Of a stretch of DNA of 64,000 bases, positions 26,593 to 35,595 are shown piece after piece; the first letter of the stretch is position 1, and every line of letters begins with the position of its first letter. The stretch lies in assembly GCA_047602295.1 (NCBI GenBank), contig JASGHP010000001.1:3658001-3722000 (forward strand), written 5' to 3'. The stretch comes from JACMLD01 sp047602295 (lineage in GTDB: Bacteria > Bacteroidota > Bacteroidia > Chitinophagales > Chitinophagaceae). A model generated the notes under the pieces. It worked only from the letters and a program-made list of their open reading frames with translations, was not told the DNA's origin and searched no databases. Position numbers and translations under genes: made by a program.

Positions 26593-27012
26593 ATGACATC
26601 AAAAAAAATATTAGTGCTTTGTACCGGCAATAGTTGTCGAAGCCAGATTGCTGAAGGTTATTTAAAATATTTTGCCGGGGATAAAGCCATTGTTTACAGT
26701 GCCGGCATTGAAACCCACGGTGTAAATCCAAAAGCAATTGCCACCATGAAAGAAGATGGCATTGATATTTCCCATCACACTTCTAACAATCTGGAGGAAT
26801 ACCGTACTATTGATTTTGACTTTGTAATTACAGTTTGCGATAATGCAAAAGAGCGTTGCCCTTATTTTCCTTCCAGTGCTAAAAAGTTTCATTATAATTT
26901 TCCCGATCCAGCAAAAGCCCAGGGCACAGATGAAGCAATAAAAGAACAATTCAGGCTGGTTCGTAATCAGATAAAAGAATACAGCAAACAATTTGTTGGC
27001 GATAATTTATAG
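26593..27012 (+). CDS. arsC: Thioredoxin-coupled arsenate reductase-type (LMW phosphatase fold)
   Basis: A 139-residue protein with the P-loop CTGNSCRS (Cys10-X5-Arg16). It has Cys82 and Cys89 in VCDNAKERCP, the same three-cysteine relay (10, 82, 89) as the staphylococcal plasmid ArsC. The acid loop NFPDPAKAQGTDEAI provides the conserved Asp-Pro. These enzymes reduce arsenate to arsenite using thioredoxin. No arsB, ars operon or ArsR gene is nearby, so a physiological phosphatase role is possible. It follows a small membrane protein gene by two bases. Confidence 0.88.
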   Translation: MTSKKILVLCTGNSCRSQIAEGYLKYFAGDKAIVYSAGIETHGVNPKAIATMKEDGIDISHHTSNNLEEYRTIDFDFVITVCDNAKERCPYFPSSAKKFHYNFPDPAKAQGTDEAIKEQFRLVRNQIKEYSKQFVGDNL

Positions 27013-27058
27013 CTGTCTTCATTTATCGCTTTCTCTCAAACAAGTGTATCATCAGAGT

Positions 27059-27104
27059 AATCACATTTATGCCATTTCTTAAAAGGCATTGTGATATTTT
27101 TTTT
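27059..27104 (+). terminator. Intrinsic terminator after arsC
   Basis: Arms ATCACA and ATGCC pair with GGCAT and TGTGAT across an AT-rich loop, followed by a run of nine T. Confidence 0.65.
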
Positions 27105-27227
27105 GCAGAAACTACTCCGATGCTATCCCAAGCAAAGAAAACTGCTTGCTCCATGCGCTGGATGCTTAATTTTAGCCTTCTCAAATCTGTGGTTCTTCAT
27201 ATTCAAATACAGTAAATCGCTAACGGC

Positions 27228-28901
27228 ATGGATCGCAAGAAATTTATACAAACGACAGGCATTTCATTGGCAGCATTGTTTACAGGTAATGCTATTGCAT
27301 GGGCTAATGGCAATGCAGGCAACAAATTAATACAGATGCCGGGCAAACTGTATGCACAAGTAAACGGAAAAACTATTCTGCTTAATACTGCCGGCCATAA
27401 CAAATGGCAAAACGGTAATGTAATGGTTGAACTGATAAACAAAACGGATAGTGTTGCTGTGCAGATAGCAGCACACGGTGTTGCTTTGGAATCAATCAGT
27501 CTTGAATGGAGTATACCGTTAAGCACTTCTTCTTTATTATTAAATGATCAGTGGGAGCGTACTTACGGCGATGTGCTATGGCAAAAGAAACCGGTATCAT
27601 TTTTTTCTCCCTGGTATTTCTTAGAACATAATGCTGGCAATACATCCTGTTTTGGAGTAAAAACAGGCGCTGCTGCATTTTGCAATTGGCTGGTAAATGC
27701 AGGCACCGTTCAGTTAGTACTGGACACCCGCAACGGTGGCAATGGTGTGCAACTGAATAACCGTGTATTGCAAGCAGCAGAAATAGTTGTATTGAAAAGC
27801 AGCAGCAATGAATCCGCATTCAATACTGCCAAAAGATTTATGAAGTTGATGTGCCCCGCCGCAAGAATGCCCAAACAACCCGTATATGGCATTAACGACT
27901 GGTATTTTAGTTATGGAAGAAATTCTGAAGCGCTTATCCTTGAACATACACGGTTGATTGCGCCAATGGCTGAGGGTTTAAGCAATCGTCCTTTCTCAGT
28001 GGTAGACGCGGGCTGGTTTAAAGGTCCGTCTTTTGCACCAGATGATTGTTGCTGGGGCAACGATATGAAAACACCCAATGAACGTTTCCCGGATATGTTA
28101 CGCCTGGTAGACGGTATAAAGAAAGAAGGCATGCGGCCGGGCATCTGGACTAGGCCATTGTGCGGCAGTTTTGCAGCGGCCAATCTTACATTGCCTTTAA
28201 TTAACGGACGTGAGGAAAAGAAACCGGTACTTGATCCATCTATTGCAGAAAATGAAGCAACTATCAAAGATTATTTCAAGCTTTATAAGCAATGGGGATT
28301 TGAAATGATAAAGTTTGATTTTACCTCTTTTGATCTGTTTGGTAAATGGGGTTTCCAGATGATAGCAGATAAGGCTATTACGCCTGCCGGCTGGAACTTT
28401 AACGACAGAACAAAGACCAATGCAGAGATTGTATTGAACATGTACAAAGCCATTCGCGAAGCAGCGGGGGATACCTACATTATTGGTTGCAATACATTCA
28501 GTCATTTGTCTGCCGGGTTGTTTGAACTGAACAGGATTGGCGATGACACCTCTGGCAAAGAATGGGCAAGAACACTAAAGATGGGCGTAAATACGCTTGC
28601 GTTCAGAGGAATACATCACAATGCATTTTATGCAGCAGATGCAGATTGTGTGGGGCTTACCAATGAAGTGCCGTGGGATAAAAACAAACAATGGATGGAA
28701 CTGGTGGCAAAAAGCGGTGTGCCCTTATTTGTATCTGCTCAACCCGCTGCAGTACACGAAGAACAAAAAACCGCCATTAAAGAATGCTTTGCACTGGCAT
28801 CAAAAACATTACCGTTGGGAGAGCCACTTGACTGGTTGCAAAATCATTTGCCAGCACAGTGGAAGTTTGGGAAAGGAATAAAAAAGTTTGAGTGGGAGTG
28901 A
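27228..28901 (+). CDS. Exported GH36/alpha-galactosidase-like hydrolase
   Basis: A 557-residue protein. The N-terminus (MDRKKFIQTTGISLAALF) is a Tat-like or Sec signal with RK instead of RR. Residues about 35-200 form an N-terminal beta-sandwich, followed by a TIM barrel. KFDF places a probable nucleophile at Asp364. RIGDDTSG (residues 436-443) gives Arg436 and Asp439/440 as the acid/base region. PGIWTRP and VVDAGW are also typical of clan GH-D. No SusC/SusD pair or sugar operon is present here, so the substrate is open. The gene is convergent with an oxygenase gene. Confidence 0.82.
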   Translation: MDRKKFIQTTGISLAALFTGNAIAWANGNAGNKLIQMPGKLYAQVNGKTILLNTAGHNKWQNGNVMVELINKTDSVAVQIAAHGVALESISLEWSIPLSTSSLLLNDQWERTYGDVLWQKKPVSFFSPWYFLEHNAGNTSCFGVKTGAAAFCNWLVNAGTVQLVLDTRNGGNGVQLNNRVLQAAEIVVLKSSSNESAFNTAKRFMKLMCPAARMPKQPVYGINDWYFSYGRNSEALILEHTRLIAPMAEGLSNRPFSVVDAGWFKGPSFAPDDCCWGNDMKTPNERFPDMLRLVDGIKKEGMRPGIWTRPLCGSFAAANLTLPLINGREEKKPVLDPSIAENEATIKDYFKLYKQWGFEMIKFDFTSFDLFGKWGFQMIADKAITPAGWNFNDRTKTNAEIVLNMYKAIREAAGDTYIIGCNTFSHLSAGLFELNRIGDDTSGKEWARTLKMGVNTLAFRGIHHNAFYAADADCVGLTNEVPWDKNKQWMELVAKSGVPLFVSAQPAAVHEEQKTAIKECFALASKTLPLGEPLDWLQNHLPAQWKFGKGIKKFEWE

Positions 28902-28944
28902 GGTGATTATAATTTTTTCACATCTTTTAACTTACAGCACTGTA

Positions 28945-29496
28945 TTAAAGCTCTTTCAGTCTGTACATAATGTCTGTACGCAAAACATATTTTGTTCCTT
29001 TTTTAACAGCGCTACCTGCATGTTCAAGGCTATGCAAAAAGATAAGCGCCATACCTCTAATTGGTCTTATTGATTGACTGCCGAATGTAGTTTCTCCTCC
29101 TTCAAAATCATGGTTCAGGTAAATCATAAATGTATAATAACTGGCTTCCTGATTATTGCGGATATAACTCTGATCCCTGTGTCGTTTAAACTCTTCACCT
29201 GGTTCATAACGATAAAAACGAAATAGCTCGTTCAACCCAATAGCAGTTGAATTACCAATGCTTGCAGGTGCAAATCCCGATAAATCATTCCAGATTTCCG
29301 CAGCCAATTCATGATCTGTATACATCACTCTTTTGTTATTGCGAACAGATTTTACTACACGCTGCCCTCTGTCTGTATTAATAGCAGCATCGCGATAGCC
29401 TCTACTTTCTGTTTTTTCAATAAAATCATTGCATTGCTCTTTCGACCAGAAATCTTGGATCAAAAAAATTTCCTGTGTAATCTTAGATAATTGCAT
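28945..29496 (-). CDS. 2-oxoglutarate/Fe(II)-dependent oxygenase (prolyl hydroxylase-like)
   Basis: A 183-residue enzyme starting at the ATG at 29496; the longer frame begins with TTG and adds eight residues. The iron triad is His106 and Asp108 (HRD) and His159 (LEHAGSAV), with Arg173 (VLRTDIMY) as the likely 2-oxoglutarate anchor. FRFYRYEPGEEFKRHRD and GGETTFG are typical of the P4Hc group. It is cytoplasmic. It is the last gene of a minus-strand run that begins with the gene at 31075 and includes the acetamidase-like gene; the biological substrate is unknown. Confidence 0.85.
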   Translation of the reverse strand: MQLSKITQEIFLIQDFWSKEQCNDFIEKTESRGYRDAAINTDRGQRVVKSVRNNKRVMYTDHELAAEIWNDLSGFAPASIGNSTAIGLNELFRFYRYEPGEEFKRHRDQSYIRNNQEASYYTFMIYLNHDFEGGETTFGSQSIRPIRGMALIFLHSLEHAGSAVKKGTKYVLRTDIMYRLKEL

Positions 29497-29530
29497 CTTA
29501 TTCTTTTCGATAATGCGCAAATTTATTTCA

Positions 29531-30538
29531 TTACTTCTTTAACTGCTTAACAAGCTTTTTATGTAACATTGCCACCACTTCTACCACATCAGCGGCTATT
29601 TTGGGTATCCTATATTCTACACCCGCACCAATAAGCTGAGATGCTTCTTCTATAGAAAGTTGATAATCTTGCTGGACCCAACCCAGCAAATTCTGAGTGG
29701 CTGCTTTTAATGCATTATCCAATTTTTTTGCCTGGCCAAATGCCATAATATAATTTGGATCTTCTACTCTTGTGTAAATTAATTTATCAGCTTCATTCTT
29801 TATCACCCGTACGGTAAAGCTGAAATTCATAGAAGTTTCGAGTGCATCTCCATTTAGTTCGCCATCTCCCTGTAGTGCATGCCCGTCTCCCAAATACAAT
29901 AAAGAGCCATCATGGTAAACAGGCAGGTAAAGAGTGGATAATGCAGTAATGCCTGCAAAATCGAGATTACCTCCCCATACGCCAAAACCACCGGAAGACA
30001 TACTTTTTCCAGGTGGAGCAACACCTACAGATCCTAAGAATGGATGCACCGGCACTTTCAGTGAAGATAAATGTTCATAATCTCCGGCAGGACTGGCAGT
30101 GTTGTTTACCAGGTCAAGATTCCACCGTGCCGATTTTGCTTTTCTCCACAATTGTTTTGCAGTTGGCTGCGGCAATATTTTTGGAATAAACGCATTTAAT
30201 GTGGTAGCAAAGTTTCGGTTGAGCGAGATTGCGGTGATGGTGATAGCTAGTACATCGCCGGCTGCTGCGCCTTCTACATAAAAGGGACCTGTCAGTGGAT
30301 TGCCGCGATTTCCTCTTCGCACAGAGTCCTTATCAAATCCCCTCGCATCCAGGCTTTCGGTAATTACAGTATCTCCCGGGCGTATGCGCAATGCTGGTGC
30401 CGCGTTTGCATCATACTCATTATAAAATTGGGTAGGAGAGAAACGAATGTTGCGGGGAAGTGTATCGTTTGAATTATTGGATTGACTGTTTGCAGAACAA
30501 AAGTTTAATAGTAATAGTAGTAAAAGAATGGGTTTCAT
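29531..30538 (-). CDS. Exported acetamidase/formamidase-family protein
   Basis: A 335-residue protein with a signal peptide (MKPILLLLLLLNFCSANSQ). Family features are clear: RPGDTVITESLDARG, GNPLTGPFYVEGAAAGDVLAITI, SSGGFGVWGGNLD and YLGDGHALQGDGELNGDALET. The last carries the conserved Asp/His residues of the FmdA/AmdA metal site. These enzymes hydrolyse short-chain amides to ammonia and acid. It lies 21 bases after the preceding gene and 34 bases before the oxygenase gene in one operon. Confidence 0.88.
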   Translation of the reverse strand: MKPILLLLLLLNFCSANSQSNNSNDTLPRNIRFSPTQFYNEYDANAAPALRIRPGDTVITESLDARGFDKDSVRRGNRGNPLTGPFYVEGAAAGDVLAITITAISLNRNFATTLNAFIPKILPQPTAKQLWRKAKSARWNLDLVNNTASPAGDYEHLSSLKVPVHPFLGSVGVAPPGKSMSSGGFGVWGGNLDFAGITALSTLYLPVYHDGSLLYLGDGHALQGDGELNGDALETSMNFSFTVRVIKNEADKLIYTRVEDPNYIMAFGQAKKLDNALKAATQNLLGWVQQDYQLSIEEASQLIGAGVEYRIPKIAADVVEVVAMLHKKLVKQLKK

Positions 30539-30559
30539 TGATTGAACAATTTGATGTTG

Positions 30560-31075
30560 CTATTCTGTCATCCAAAATATTTTTTCTATCGGCTTCATAC
30601 TTTTATCTGTTGAAGGTTTCATAACAATTTCAAAATGCACCTCTTTTTCCATTGCTTCATCAGGGTTTTCAGCATCAAAAAGTTGTCTCACCAGAAATGT
30701 ATATAAGCCATTGGGAAGAGGTAGTTCTAAGTCGGCATTATGTTTAGCCGGAATTTTCTCATTAGCAAACTGTGCCGCCATTGTCAGGTCTTCATAATTT
30801 GTCAGGAAGATTTTGCCGTTTGTAACTTCCAGTGTTTTGTGAAACTCCCTGAATGAATGTTGGTCGGATGGATGTTCTGCAAAATTTACAGTCCATGTAT
30901 TTTCCAGGTTTGTAGCCCAGAATACCAAATGGTTGTTGTTCATTTCGTTTACAAAATGCCCGAGCAATTGAGGGAGCTCCCAATCCTCGCTAACAAAAGT
31001 TTTGTAGGCATTGGCATCCACAATTCCCAAAAAACCTGAGTCGTCTGTAATGGTAAGTTTTGTTGGCAGGCGCAT
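30560..31075 (-). CDS. Unknown cytoplasmic protein
   Basis: A 171-residue protein with no signal peptide and an even mixture of beta and helical segments, including LGHFVNEMNNNHLVFWATNLENTW and a second domain-like part from about residue 100 (PLPNGLYTFLVRQLFDAENP). No family is recognised. It is the first gene of the run leading to the acetamidase and oxygenase genes. The start is the first ATG in the frame. Confidence 0.7.
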   Translation of the reverse strand: MRLPTKLTITDDSGFLGIVDANAYKTFVSEDWELPQLLGHFVNEMNNNHLVFWATNLENTWTVNFAEHPSDQHSFREFHKTLEVTNGKIFLTNYEDLTMAAQFANEKIPAKHNADLELPLPNGLYTFLVRQLFDAENPDEAMEKEVHFEIVMKPSTDKSMKPIEKIFWMTE

Positions 31076-31323
31076 TGGTGGTGAAAGTTAGTTGTTGAGA
31101 TATCTCCGTGACATAAAGTACAAAGCAACCTCTAGTGTTGCAACAATAAAAATAGTCAATCAAAAATACCCAGATAGTTTATTTTCCCTAATTAGCAATA
31201 CGATTTTGAAGGTTTAATTATTTTTTAATTTACCTTTCCTTTTTAAGACAATTTTTGTAAAACGGCGGCTGTTTCTACAGCTGCTTCTTTATTTAGAGAT
31301 ATCTCGGCGAAGCTTAAGAAAAC

Positions 31324-32586
31324 TCATTTCATCAACACTTGCACAGTGTCTTCACTTTGTTGCCGCATTACTACCTGTTTGCCTGCAGTAAGCTTTTGCA
31401 AAACCTGTTCTGTATAATGCCGTATGGTTAAGAGTGTAAGCCCTTTTTCTACTGCTACATCAAACATTGATGAAGCAGTACCAGCAAACTTTTCAATCTT
31501 ATCAGTCCTGTCATCCAGGCAAACTACCAGGCTTACAGCACCTGTTTGTATAAGGTTGGGCTTGATTTTTACTTCCGCAAAAATCTCATAGAGGCGGCTC
31601 ATGGGTTGCTCGCCAATAAAAGAAAAATCCTGCGTATGCAGGTGTACCAATACCTGGTTTTCCTTTACAACTATTATAGATGGCAGTTTGCCAATGTTCT
31701 TGTTATGAACAATAGTGCCAGGCAGGGAAGCATCCAGGAAGCATTTTACGTGCAGCGGAATATCTTTATTCTGCAATGGCTTAATGGTTTTGGGATGTAT
31801 CACTTGCGCACCATAATAAGCCATCTCAATAATTTCATCGTAATTCAGTTCACTAATCAATTCCGCATCCGAAAACAATTTTGGATCTGCATTCATCACC
31901 CCTTCCACATCTTTCCAGATACTAAGATTTTTTACATCCAGCATATTGGCAAAAATAGCGGCGGTATAATCACTGCCTTCACGGCCAAGGGTTGTGCTTT
32001 CATTTTCATCTGTGGCGCCAATAAATCCCTGTGTAATTACAAAATTCGTTTTATCAAAAGCGGGCATTATCTTTTCCTGCACTCTTCTGTTTGTAAAAGC
32101 AATGTCTATGTTAGCATCCCTGAAATTATCATCCGTACGGATAATATCTCTTACATCCAGCCATTGATTTGACAATCCTTCTTCATTTAAAAAAGCACTT
32201 ACAATAGCCGTCGACATCAGTTCTCCGCTGCACACTACCTGGTCGTAATAATAATCATACTCACGCACCGGTTTATCGTGCAGCAACCATTCCACCTCAG
32301 TAAAAAAATCACGCAGTTGTGCTTCGCAGGCCAGGTAATTTTGCACCAACAAATATTTGGCAGTAGTAAGGTGTTGATTTTTTACCTGTGCAAAAAGCTG
32401 AAGCGCCAGCTCTTGCTGGTTATTGAAGAATGCTTCTGCCACTTTCTCCAGCGCATTGGTGGTTTTGCCCATAGCAGAAATAACAATCAATGTTTTTTGG
32501 TCTGAAAAAGTTTTAAGAATAGCCGCTACATTTTTAATTCTTTCCACACTGTTTACGCTTGCCCCGCCAAATTTAAAAACCTGCAT
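31324..32586 (-). CDS. lysC: Aspartate kinase
   Basis: A 420-residue monofunctional aspartokinase (aspartate + ATP to aspartyl phosphate, first step to Lys, Thr and Met). The nucleotide-binding start is VFKFGGASV (residues 3-11). TTLGREGSDYTAA, the aspartate-binding site IWKDVEGVMNADPK, and YYGAQVIHPKTI follow. The C-terminal part (from about 290) contains two ACT-like regulatory modules, as judged by IVVKENQVLVHLHTQDFSFIGEQP and LIQTGAVSLVVCLDD, so feedback control by an amino acid is expected. There is no fused homoserine dehydrogenase. Confidence 0.93.
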   Translation of the reverse strand: MQVFKFGGASVNSVERIKNVAAILKTFSDQKTLIVISAMGKTTNALEKVAEAFFNNQQELALQLFAQVKNQHLTTAKYLLVQNYLACEAQLRDFFTEVEWLLHDKPVREYDYYYDQVVCSGELMSTAIVSAFLNEEGLSNQWLDVRDIIRTDDNFRDANIDIAFTNRRVQEKIMPAFDKTNFVITQGFIGATDENESTTLGREGSDYTAAIFANMLDVKNLSIWKDVEGVMNADPKLFSDAELISELNYDEIIEMAYYGAQVIHPKTIKPLQNKDIPLHVKCFLDASLPGTIVHNKNIGKLPSIIVVKENQVLVHLHTQDFSFIGEQPMSRLYEIFAEVKIKPNLIQTGAVSLVVCLDDRTDKIEKFAGTASSMFDVAVEKGLTLLTIRHYTEQVLQKLTAGKQVVMRQQSEDTVQVLMK

Positions 32587-32604
32587 ATAGTTGATGATGT
32601 TTGA

Positions 32605-32915
32605 AGCTGCAAAGAAAAGGGAGAAAAGTGAGAATGTGAAAATGTGGAAGTGTGGCGAATGTGAAAATGCGTTTGAAAAGCAAAAAGTAAAAATTTTAAA
32701 GGCTTCCTCCGTTAAACATCATTTTCTTTTGTCTTTAGCTTTTGAAAAAACTTTTTTGATGTCTCGAAGGAATGACTTGCAACTTGTAGCTAAAAGCTTA
32801 TCGCTTACAGCTTCTTCCCCTCAGATAAACACAAAGAATTATTAATTGATAATGATTCCGCTACTAACATTTCCCACATTTCCATATTTATCACATTTGT
32901 CACATTGTCCACGGA
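32605..32915. repeat. Degenerate inverted low-complexity array
   Basis: 32605-32672 repeats GTGAAAATGTGG/GAATGTG-type words. 32866-32915 holds the reverse complement as ACATTTCC/TCACATTTG words. The halves could pair imperfectly across about 190 bases. No convincing gene lies in 32587-32899; the second arm runs a few bases into the 3' end of the next gene. Confidence 0.6.
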
Positions 32916-34261
32916 TGCACCCAAGGCGCTCTATATGGTCTTTGCAAAAGCTTTGTAGCTTCCGGATCGTTTACTATAATTTTCTTTGCAGGATCATATA
33001 CCAGTGGCCGGCCCAGCTTCATAGACATATTGGCAATGATGCAACTGGCAGTGGAGATATGCCCCTGTTCTATATCTGCAACAGGTTTCCCGCCTTTGTC
33101 AATAGCTTCTAAAAAATTAAGCATGTGCCCGCGTGTGGCAGGTGCTGTATGTATTTCTATGTCTGGCTCGGTTGTATCCACGGGGTATTTTTCTTTTTCA
33201 AGCATTACATCTTTATGAATTTTTTCGCCATTGCCTGAAGGGAAGAAATCATATTGATATACGCTGGCGCAAAGCGTTCCTTTATCGCCATAAATTTTAA
33301 ATGCCCAGGGATATTGCGGATCTTCAGGCGTGCCCCAGGTGCGATGTTCCCATACGCAGTTCAGTCCATCGTACTCAAATAATGCAGTTTGCGTATCTGA
33401 AATATTGCTCTTGCCTGGATTGGGCATATAGATTCCGCCAGTAGAGCTGATGCGTTTAGGCCAGCCAAGGTTTAGCATCCAGCGCACTGCATCAAACATG
33501 TGTATGCACATATCGCCCATAATACCATTGCCATATTCCATAAACGCACGCCACCAGCCGCGGTGTGGTAAATTATCGTAAGGGCGGAGTGGGGCAGGAC
33601 CAGTCCACATTTCATAATCCAGGAAATCCGGTACGGCCTGCAATGGAGGATTACTATTGTTGCGCATGTGATAATAGCAACACATTTCCACATGGGCAAT
33701 CTTTCCTAACAGTCCTGCATCAACGATATTTTTCTTAGCATCTATCAAATGCGGTGTGCTTCTTCTCTGTGTGCCTACCTGCACCACTTTTTTATATTGT
33801 CTTGCCGTTGCCAGCATGGCTTCACCTTCCAGCACATCTGTACTGATGGGTTTTTGCACATACACATTGCTGCCGGCCTTTATCGCAGCAATGGCCTGCA
33901 ATGCATGCCAGTGATCCGGCGAACCTATTAATGTAATTTCAGGTTTCTGTTCGTTTAATAACTTCCGGTAATCGGCATATAACTGCGGCCTTTTCTGGTT
34001 GGGTAATCTTTGGTTTACCATATCGGCTGCATGATCCAGTTGGTGTTTATCAGGATCGCAAAGCGCTACTACTTCTATAGGTGCCACCTGTATTAGTCTG
34101 AACAGATCGCTTTTGCCGTACCAGCCTGTACCAATTAATGCAACACGGCGTGGTGCAACCGGTTTTAAAAAATCCATTCCATTGGCGCGGAGTGCTGCAA
34201 ATGCAAGCGCAGCAGAGCTTCCTTTAATAAATTGTCGGCGATTGATTAATGATGATGGCAT
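32900..34261 (-). CDS. Tat-exported Gfo/Idh/MocA-family oxidoreductase
   Basis: A 453-residue protein with a twin-arginine signal (INRRQFIKGSSAALAFAALR). The nucleotide-binding domain begins RRVALIGTGWYGKS. The EKP-type motif is present as VYVQKPIS, and the substrate domain includes HMRNNSNPPLQAVPDFLDYEMW and GIMGDMCIHMFDAVRWML. These exported NAD(P)-binding proteins act on sugars or their derivatives, with a tightly bound cofactor as required for Tat export. The substrate is unknown. Confidence 0.9.
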   Translation of the reverse strand: MPSSLINRRQFIKGSSAALAFAALRANGMDFLKPVAPRRVALIGTGWYGKSDLFRLIQVAPIEVVALCDPDKHQLDHAADMVNQRLPNQKRPQLYADYRKLLNEQKPEITLIGSPDHWHALQAIAAIKAGSNVYVQKPISTDVLEGEAMLATARQYKKVVQVGTQRRSTPHLIDAKKNIVDAGLLGKIAHVEMCCYYHMRNNSNPPLQAVPDFLDYEMWTGPAPLRPYDNLPHRGWWRAFMEYGNGIMGDMCIHMFDAVRWMLNLGWPKRISSTGGIYMPNPGKSNISDTQTALFEYDGLNCVWEHRTWGTPEDPQYPWAFKIYGDKGTLCASVYQYDFFPSGNGEKIHKDVMLEKEKYPVDTTEPDIEIHTAPATRGHMLNFLEAIDKGGKPVADIEQGHISTASCIIANMSMKLGRPLVYDPAKKIIVNDPEATKLLQRPYRAPWVHPWTM

Positions 34262-34279
34262 AACAGTTAGATAATTTGT

Positions 34280-34455
34280 AATTAATAATTAGTAATTGCC
34301 TGAGTGCAGCATATTGTTCTATTCGCTGATTGACTTCACCATAACGTCTCAATTAATAATTGACAATTGCCTAAATAAAGCATGTTGTTCCATGTGCGGA
34401 CCAGCCTTATCAACCATCTCAATTATTAATTACTAATTTTTAATTGCTAATTATA
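34280..34455. repeat. About 70-bp tandem repeat with AT-rich ends
   Basis: Two adjacent units, 34280-34350 and 34351-34420, align over their whole length, sharing AATTAATAATT, AATTGCCT and a GCATATTGTTC/GCATGTTGTTC core and ending in TCTC. A partial third unit begins at 34421. The AT-rich start of the first unit is inverted in the AATTATTAATTACTAATT end, so the block also has terminal inverted repeats. Confidence 0.7.
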
Positions 34456-34464
34456 AAGATAAGG

Positions 34465-35037
34465 TTAATCAATATCAATATCGTATTTGGATAATAAGCC
34501 AATTACATCCGGAAGGGCGAATCGAGCCTTTTTTATTTTATTCATTTCCGGATCAAAAACATAATTGCGGGCGGTTCGCAAATCTGCCTTCTCCAAAATG
34601 GTTTGTACAAAAGTGGCATTTTGCAAATCGCAGTTTTTAAATACCGATTGTGTAAGATCTGTTTCTGTAAAATCCGCTTCTTTTAATGAGCAATCAGTAA
34701 AATTGGTCTTCTTCATTTTCTTCTGAAAAAAAGAACTATAATCCAACGGGCAATTAATAAATGAAACAGAGAAGTTGAAATTATTGCAGCGGCTGAAATC
34801 AATACCCGTCATTTTACAACCTTCAAAACGGTTGTTCTTCATACCGGTGTTTTCCATATGTGCCAGTGAAATGTTGCAGCCTTTAAAATGACAATCCATA
34901 AAATCATCATTGCTAAGATCTGCTTTCAGAAAATTGCAATTAATAAATGTACAATCGGCAAATTCTCTTGCGCCAACTGGCTTTACAGTAAAATCTTCGT
35001 TTTCAAATGTTTTATCCTCATGCAATAAAGCGTCCAT
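34465..35037 (-). CDS. Pentapeptide-repeat protein
   Basis: A 190-residue protein. The ATG at 35037 is chosen over a TTG eight codons upstream. From residue about 20 the chain is built of A(D/N)LXX-like five-residue units, e.g. FADCTFINCNFLKADLSNDD and TNFTDCSLKEADFTETDL. These give a right-handed beta-helix of about 150 residues, with a C-terminal tail that probably caps and dimerises it. Members resemble DNA-mimic Qnr/MfpA proteins and many of unknown role. No gyrase-related context is seen. Confidence 0.88.
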   Translation of the reverse strand: MDALLHEDKTFENEDFTVKPVGAREFADCTFINCNFLKADLSNDDFMDCHFKGCNISLAHMENTGMKNNRFEGCKMTGIDFSRCNNFNFSVSFINCPLDYSSFFQKKMKKTNFTDCSLKEADFTETDLTQSVFKNCDLQNATFVQTILEKADLRTARNYVFDPEMNKIKKARFALPDVIGLLSKYDIDID

Positions 35038-35595
35038 ATCGTTTAATCTTTTTTCAATCAATAATAATGACCAGAGTGCAACATTTTAAGCCCCGTTATT
35101 AAACGCATTGACGCCGCAAAATAGCAAACAAGCGCAAGCATCACCGTTATACATCATTTTTCGATAAGTGGGCTGATTATGCCGATGAAAAATGCTGCGT
35201 TTGCTTGCATGCATAAATTATTAGTGCAAACTTGCAGCCGCAATCAACAAATGCACTTACGCCGTATTATTGATTGCAATATCCAATATCCTGTCTGCCA
35301 AATATATTTTCTTATTGGCAATATTGTATAATCCATGTTTGCGCCACATGTATTGGCTGGTTGCAACAATTAATAATAAACTTTTTTAAACCGCCCGAAA
35401 TGAAATGTAACAATTTTAAACCCCTCTGGCGATAATCCGGCAGGCTTTGGTTGTACTGTTTAAGTCTGTTCGTTTTTCGTTATTTACTAAGTATAGGGCC
35501 CGTTTCTACGGGCTTTAGCTTTTTATATACCATACCGGGCACAAAAAAAGGATAAACAAAATAGTTTATCCCTTTGTAAATTTTATAAGGCGTTC
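35038..35595. other. 558-bp intergenic region with an orphan terminator
   Basis: No open frame of quality is present on either strand. Two hairpins are visible. GCCCGT/ACGGGC (35498-35513) is followed by a T-rich tract reading on the plus strand. A second hairpin, GGATAAAC/GTTTATCC (about 35549-35570), reads on the minus strand after the gene ending at 35596. A small plus-strand RNA ending at the first hairpin is possible but no promoter of full consensus was found. Confidence 0.45.
35549..35572 (-). terminator. Terminator for the outer-membrane barrel gene
   Basis: GGATAAAC pairs with GTTTATCC across a six-base loop; the plus-strand A-run just before it (about 35542-35548) gives a T-run on the minus strand. 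Confidence 0.6.
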
